Shown: positions 32,587-36,478 of the stretch, piece by piece
How positions within the stretch are numbered: the first letter of the stretch is position 1
Layout: each line of letters starts with the position of its first letter
Origin: CAZFAP01 sp964516325
Lineage (GTDB): Bacteria; Auribacterota; JABMQX01
NCBI GenBank assembly: GCA_964516325.1
Contig: CAZFAP010000028.1
Coordinates: 1-36,478 of the forward strand
Reading direction: 5' to 3'
DNA length: 36,478 bases
Notes under the pieces: model-generated
Told to the model about the DNA's origin: nothing
What the model saw: only the letters and a program-made list of their open reading frames with translations
Database searches by the model: none
Position numbers and translations under genes: made by a program

Positions 32587-32790
32587 TTCGTCGGGGCGGG
32601 AGCGGTCGTAACCAAGGACGTGCCCGACTTTGCTCTCATGATGGGGGTGCCCGCCCGAATCGTCGGGTGGATGTGCCGCTGCGCTGCGGCGAGAATCGAA
32701 TTTGACAGCAACGGGCATGGGATCTGCGAGGCCTGCCAGCGGGAATATACCAGGCGGGGTGAGGCTGTTGCCCCGCGGGACGAGGGATAG
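32587..32790 (+). pseudogene. Orphan 3' fragment of a sugar dehydrogenase/acyltransferase gene
   Basis: 68 codons with no start that encode the C-terminus of a beta-helix acyltransferase: FVGAGAVVTKDVPDFALMMG followed by a WMCRCAAARIEFDSNGHG tail and GICEACQREYTRRGEAV, then TAG. The first 113 bases are identical to the 3' part of the intact gene at 29473-31059; the last 30 codons are related but differ at more than half of positions. Nothing upstream, between the ImmA stop and 32587, resembles the rest of such a gene. It looks like the displaced original tail of the sugar gene after an insertion, or a duplicate fragment. Confidence 0.85.
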
Positions 32791-32872
32791 AGACAGCCTG
32801 CCCATACGGAGGCACAAGAGCCCCGCACTTTTCACGTACCTTAAATGTGTGCAGAAACAATGAACCGCGTTC

Positions 32873-32901
32873 TTGACAAAACACAGGATTTGTGATACAT
32901 T
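32873..32901 (+). promoter_or_regulatory. Strong sigma70 promoter
   Basis: TTGACA (32873-32878), 17 bases, TACATT (32896-32901). Transcription would begin near 32908, leading through a structured segment to the terminator at 33024. Confidence 0.72.
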
Positions 32902-32907
32902 GTTGCC

Positions 32908-33066
32908 AGAATAGCGAACACGACGGACCAGGGATTGTTCCGACCGCGCCTCCATCGCGCAGGCGCGTCGCGCAGGACAGGATGTGGTCCGCCAAGAATC
33001 GCCGCTGCCACTGAAAAGAGAACAGGGCAAGCGAAACGGCCATGACGGTCGGACGCTTGCCCTTTT
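32908..33066 (+). ncRNA. Candidate structured RNA between a promoter and a terminator
   Basis: The interval has no long frame but has nested stems: CGGACCA (32924-32930) with TGGTCCG (32985-32991) encloses CGCGCCT (32945-32951) with AGGCGCG (32961-32967). It ends in the terminator described next. About 160 bases from promoter to terminator fits a small RNA; alternatively it is a leader that attenuates the deacetylase gene at 33168. The stems match no riboswitch I know. A check for covariation in homologues is the decisive test. Confidence 0.45.
33024..33066 (+). terminator. Rho-independent terminator
   Basis: AGGGCAAGCG (33024-33033) pairs perfectly with CGCTTGCCCT (33054-33063) across a 20-base loop and is followed by TTT. 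It stands 100 bases before the next gene, so it can separate the upstream RNA from it or act as an attenuator. Confidence 0.72.
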
Positions 33067-33167
33067 CGTTTGCGGAAGGCTTCCGGAGTAAGTCTTCCAC
33101 GGCGAGTCGCTGTCGCGGGAGGAACCCGTCGGCGCCGCTCGGGCGGCTCAGAACTGGGAGGTGACAC

Positions 33168-35714
33168 ATGGTGAATATAAGGTCGAGACGCAGAAAGCTA
33201 TGTCGGGAATCGAGACTCGTTCTTTATCTGGAGATGAAGGACGCAATCGAGAAGGTGTTGGGAACGGGGACGGCCTCTTTTTCGAGGGCCTCGTCAGGAT
33301 GCCTGTACTGGCGGCGGCCGGGTGCCAGCGCCGGCGTCAACGTCCCCCGTCATCGGAAAGGGCTTCTCGTCGAGTCGTCCGACACAAACGCCCTCTCTAA
33401 GAACACGGGTCGCCGCCAGGAGGAGATTGACCTCCGCTGGAACGGCATGGAGAACGGATGCCTGCGGGCGTTTTTCTTCAACAGCAACTGCAACGATGAG
33501 ATGGGAATCGGAAACGGCGCCCCGACGGACATCAGTTACGTCTCGACGGTGAGGTACTGGCCGCAAGGGACGATGCGGAGAGGTCTGGCTGCCGACTTCA
33601 ACGGCACGACGAGCAAGGTGAACATCGGTTCCGCAGCGGACATTGATAGTCTGACGGAACTCACGATCGCTTTGTGGACGTATGTTCGCGGACCGGGAGA
33701 AGGAAACAGGGGCAAAATCTTCTACAAAGCCTATAATTCTGGGGCGACAATGTTTGAGTGCAATAACGAATCGGGCGGATATGTCGGGTTGTACGGGTCC
33801 ATTCGCTGTGCCACGACCAACGCGGAAAGCCTCAAGTATTGTCTTTCAAAGAATGGCTGGCATCATGTTGCCTTTACCTACAGCGACAGCGGTGACCGGA
33901 AAATTCACATCTTCGTGGATGGCGTCGAGGTGACGGGATATAGTTACCAGACTGCGGGAGTGGGAGCCCGTATTAGCGACGCTGCCGATACCGCCTATAT
34001 TGGAAACATGGATGATGGAATCCGCACATTCGACGGGTTGATCTCGACATGTCTCCTCTACAATCGCATTCTCTCTTCTGCGGAAATCAAGTGGCTCGCG
34101 CACGACCACTATCACGGAGCCGGCGGAGACCTTCGGCCGAGCATGTGGGAGAAACAGGGGAAGGTGGACCCAGCCAAGATCAGTCACGGCATGGTCTGCT
34201 TCTGCTTCGACGACGCCTACGTTGCACAATATACTGCGGCAAAGCCCGTGTTCGATTCACACGGCGTCAAGGGCTCTCTCGCTATCATCTCCAATAACAT
34301 CGGAGCAAGTGGGCGACTGTCGGCGGCACAATTACAGGCATTTATCGCATCCGGTTGGGGAATCGAGAGCCATTCCAAAACCCACGCCGATCACGTTGGG
34401 CTAACAGAGGAGCAGTTACGCGCAGAGTTCGCGGACTCTAAGGCCGCGCTGGAGGCGCTTGGCGCGACCGTGGATCACTACTGTTGGCCGAGCGGGGCGC
34501 CGCAGGAGGAATATCGCGCGGTCTGCGCCGAGTACTACAAATCGGCGAGAGGCAGCGGGCTTTTGCAAGACGAGAACAACCTGTTCACTCTTCTTTCCTA
34601 CGTGATTGACACCCCGGGCGCCGGCGCCATTGCGACGTACAAGACGTACATTGATGAGGCGTATACTCTCAATCGTGTCCTGAACTTCTGCATGCACGAC
34701 GTAGACGCGGACGATGTAACGACGCTGACCGAGTTGATCGAGTACGCCCAGAGCAAGGGAATGCCCATCCTTACCCGGGCGCAGGCTTTTGCCAATCTCA
34801 CGTTCACTCCGCCGGAGCCGATATATGAAGCGTTCTCGACGAGATGCCAGAACGTGTCTGCCTCCCCACGGCAGCTCTATCAGATCAGAACCTTGACTGC
34901 AGAGGACTACGTCGTTTCCTTCCTGGCCTATACGAATGGTGGGGCGGTCACATCCGGGGATGTTGTGCCCTTTGCAGACACGGCGTTCACGAATGAGATC
35001 ACCGAATTCCATTACGAGCATCTCGGCGGCGGAGTCTATCTCTGCTGGGGAAAATTCGCGGCTTCGTCCGGAAGCTGGAACGTGGGATTGGAGGTGAAGG
35101 GAAACAAAACGGTCTATGTGTCCCTTCCGACGTGTGTCAGGGCAGGCACGAGCATGGCTTCCGGCCCCTATCCGAGGAGCCTTATCGCGAACCTCACGAC
35201 CGGCGCCGCGATTCGGGAGGCGGATTCGCTCACGGTCAGCGGAGGCGAGTGCTTCCACCCGAATGAGGGAACGATGGACATTGAGTTTTATCCGCTGTAC
35301 CCGTCGGACCTTTCCGATAGTTTTCAGTTCTACTTCGCGCACCTTTACGGCGGCAGCGGACAGGTCAGCCTCTACAGGGACGACGCGAATACGATTCGAT
35401 TCCGTATTCAGGCGAACGGGGACGACGATTCCGTCAGTGGGACAATCAGTTGGAATCGGGGCGATCGCGTCAAAATCCGCGTCGTCTGGGATTGCGAAGA
35501 GAAGCTCGATGGAACGAACTACATGCTCATGTACGGGAGGGTCAACGACGGGGCATGGACTCAGATCGGAGCCTCCGCGGGTCAGCCGACGGCGCCTTCC
35601 TCCGAGCAGAGCCTGTACGTGGGTCGAGCCGGCGACTCGTCCGGATACGAAGCGAATTCCTTCACCAGTTGGCTTCGGGTCTATGACCGACCGCTGCTGA
35701 ACCCGGCGTGGTAA
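33168..35714 (+). CDS. Multidomain LamG-deacetylase-LamG protein with phage-tail-like N-terminus
   Basis: 848 residues. Residues 25-70 (ASFSRASSGCLYWR to RKGLLVESSDTNALSKN) resemble the head of many phage tail or receptor-binding proteins, which carry 'FTRAS...GLLIEP..TN'. A LamG/concanavalin domain follows (about 135-320: LAADFNGTTSKVNIG, GWHHVAFTYSD, HIFVDGVEV, AYIGNMDDG). A NodB-type polysaccharide deacetylase, about 335-470, shows FDDAY (motif 1), ESHSKTHADH (motif 2) and YCWPSGA (motif 3). A beta-sandwich region and a second LamG-like domain reach residue 848 (FQFYFAHLYGGSGQ to FTSWLRVYDRP). No signal peptide is obvious. GGGAGG precedes ATG 33168 by a good spacing. A phage or tailocin adhesin with an enzyme domain is a fair reading; a host surface protein is the alternative. 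Confidence 0.82.
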   Translation: MVNIRSRRRKLCRESRLVLYLEMKDAIEKVLGTGTASFSRASSGCLYWRRPGASAGVNVPRHRKGLLVESSDTNALSKNTGRRQEEIDLRWNGMENGCLRAFFFNSNCNDEMGIGNGAPTDISYVSTVRYWPQGTMRRGLAADFNGTTSKVNIGSAADIDSLTELTIALWTYVRGPGEGNRGKIFYKAYNSGATMFECNNESGGYVGLYGSIRCATTNAESLKYCLSKNGWHHVAFTYSDSGDRKIHIFVDGVEVTGYSYQTAGVGARISDAADTAYIGNMDDGIRTFDGLISTCLLYNRILSSAEIKWLAHDHYHGAGGDLRPSMWEKQGKVDPAKISHGMVCFCFDDAYVAQYTAAKPVFDSHGVKGSLAIISNNIGASGRLSAAQLQAFIASGWGIESHSKTHADHVGLTEEQLRAEFADSKAALEALGATVDHYCWPSGAPQEEYRAVCAEYYKSARGSGLLQDENNLFTLLSYVIDTPGAGAIATYKTYIDEAYTLNRVLNFCMHDVDADDVTTLTELIEYAQSKGMPILTRAQAFANLTFTPPEPIYEAFSTRCQNVSASPRQLYQIRTLTAEDYVVSFLAYTNGGAVTSGDVVPFADTAFTNEITEFHYEHLGGGVYLCWGKFAASSGSWNVGLEVKGNKTVYVSLPTCVRAGTSMASGPYPRSLIANLTTGAAIREADSLTVSGGECFHPNEGTMDIEFYPLYPSDLSDSFQFYFAHLYGGSGQVSLYRDDANTIRFRIQANGDDDSVSGTISWNRGDRVKIRVVWDCEEKLDGTNYMLMYGRVNDGAWTQIGASAGQPTAPSSEQSLYVGRAGDSSGYEANSFTSWLRVYDRPLLNPAW

Positions 35715-35784
35715 TGCATCGGGCTTCCGACAGCCGCCGAGACGCAAAGTAGGGAGCTCCGGTCATCCGCTGCGAATTCTCTTT

Positions 35785-35886
35785 GGACAGGATTCACAGG
35801 ATGAACAGGATTCAGAGGCAACCGCGGATGCACGCAGACACACGCAGATACAGGCTGTGCAAGCCATCCGCGTCCATCTGCGGTTC
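35785..35886. repeat. Periodic repeats: ACAGGATTC run and inverted ACCGCGGATG element
   Basis: GGACAGGATTCACAGGATGA and its continuation repeat with a 9-base period (35785-35816). It is followed by ACCGCGGATGCACGCAGACA and, inverted, CCATCTGCGGTTC (35874-35886), so the second element can pair with itself. Both families are scattered through the window's gaps. Confidence 0.65.
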
Positions 35887-35998
35887 CTGATCATCCCCCG
35901 CCATCGGCGGGGTTATCCTGTCGAATTTCTTCCTGTCTGCGATCTCTGCGGTGAGTCCCTCCCGAGACTGGGGCATTGCCCGCCAGCCAAATCTTGGC

Positions 35999-36027
35999 TT
36001 GACACCGTGCTCTCTGCTCCGTAGAGT
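35999..36027 (+). promoter_or_regulatory. Promoter of the tRNA-Ser gene
   Basis: TTGACA (35999-36004), 17 bases, TAGAGT (36022-36027), with transcription expected from about 36034, 75 bases before the mature tRNA. Confidence 0.6.
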
Positions 36028-36108
36028 CTCATTTGTGAGACAACAGAGCGCTGCGCCAGGAGAGACGATGCTTTTGTCGTAGCGCGGGGCTCTGAGTCCC
36101 TTCCGTAC

Positions 36109-36198
36109 GGAGAGGTGGCTGAGCGGTCGAAAGCGGCACCCTGCTAAGGTGTTGTGGGGGTAACTCCACCCTGGGTTCGAATCCCAGCCTCTCCGCCA
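36109..36198 (+). tRNA. tRNA-Ser(GCT)
   Basis: A complete class II tRNA, 90 bases with the CCA encoded. Acceptor GGAGAGG/CCTCTCC, D arm GGCTGAGCGGTCGAAAGCGG, anticodon stem CACCC...AGGTG with loop CTGCTAA (anticodon GCT, codons AGC/AGU), a long variable arm and the T-arm CTGGG-TTCGAAT-CCCAG. The Ser identity fits the long variable arm and the body. The remaining 36199-36478 shows no gene I can support. Confidence 0.95.
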
Positions 36199-36478
36199 GT
36201 TCTTTGCCCACATTCCATGCTCCCTGGGAGGAGCGGTTCCGCCGATGGCGCCGCGCCTCGGGGAGTTGGTGTCAGCCGAGTTGAAGGCGGTCCTTCCCCC
36301 GCTCGATCCACCTGCTTGTTCCTGGCATCAATGATTTCCACGAGCGACGCGTCTTGACCAGCCCGTGTCCCACCGTAGCAACTTCGGCAGGCTCTTCGAT
36401 GTCGCAACCAATTGAGGCTTGTTCTTAGCCCATGTTTGTCAGTTTTTGGCCGGTTTTTGGGGTATTTGAGGGGATGTC

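Noticed and set aside
33020..33070. Similarity to the c-di-GMP (GEMM) riboswitch core ACAGGGCAA...GGACGC
   Set aside because: The segment folds better as a simple terminator and lacks the following AAAGCC tetraloop-receptor part.
32873..35714. Diversity-generating retroelement with the tail-like gene as target
   Set aside because: There is no reverse transcriptase, template repeat or variable repeat in the window.
36199..36478. Short frames after tRNA-Ser
   Set aside because: No ribosome site and no recognisable product; most are antisense to the tRNA.

Overview
The window is a GC-rich stretch of a Gram-negative bacterial chromosome. LptE, a BamD-like TPR protein, a beta-barrel protein ending in Phe and several signal peptides point to an outer membrane. 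The gene content suggests the PVC superphylum (Planctomycetes, Verrucomicrobia, Lentisphaerae) or a neighbouring environmental lineage such as Hydrogenedentota or Sumerlaeota. It includes a prepilin-like protein with a variant H-X9-DG ending, tandem DUF1080 domains, lamin-tail/CotH and NHL surface proteins, and intergenic DNA full of short hairpin repeats. This placement is inference; no rRNA gene is present.

Layout. 1-7.5 kb: a truncated lipoprotein gene, GDP-mannose 4,6-dehydratase, an exported tandem-DUF1080 protein, an orphan DNA methyltransferase with a degenerate duplicated half, and a CBM9/DUF5916 outer-membrane protein. 7.8-14.2 kb: one 2130-residue exported multidomain protein (lamin-tail domains, beta-helix, CotH-like region, CBM, Ca-binding repeats). 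14.5-18.5 kb: a sugar nucleotidyltransferase, acpS, a 1.2-kb repeat-rich gap, a prepilin-like protein and a membrane zinc-ribbon protein. 18.9-21.4 kb: a compact module made of a tandemly duplicated promoter, a coiled-coil/winged-helix protein, two abnormal tRNA-like genes, and an overlapping methyltransferase/HNH-nuclease pair that looks like a type II restriction-modification system. 21.5-25.6 kb: a small exported protein, an NHL propeller protein, and a translationally coupled ECF sigma/anti-sigma/exported-protein operon. 26.1-28.8 kb: a TPR protein-lptE-holA operon. 29.5-35.7 kb: a fused sugar dehydrogenase/acyltransferase, an XRE-ImmA pair bracketed by a 113-bp perfect direct repeat that duplicates the 3' end of the preceding gene, a promoter/structured RNA/terminator unit, and a LamG-deacetylase-LamG protein with a phage-tail-like start. 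36.1 kb: tRNA-Ser(GCT).

How the parts fit. gmd, the nucleotidyltransferase and the dehydrogenase/acyltransferase supply activated sugars for surface polysaccharide. LptE and the TPR protein belong to outer-membrane assembly. Several large secreted proteins carry carbohydrate- or surface-binding folds. Defence and mobility traits are the restriction-modification module, the orphan methyltransferase and the XRE-ImmA cassette. The cassette looks as if it was inserted at the 3' end of the sugar gene, displacing the original tail 1.7 kb downstream. That arrangement, the two odd tRNA-like genes and the promoter-RNA-terminator unit at 32.9-33.1 kb are the least conventional parts of the window.
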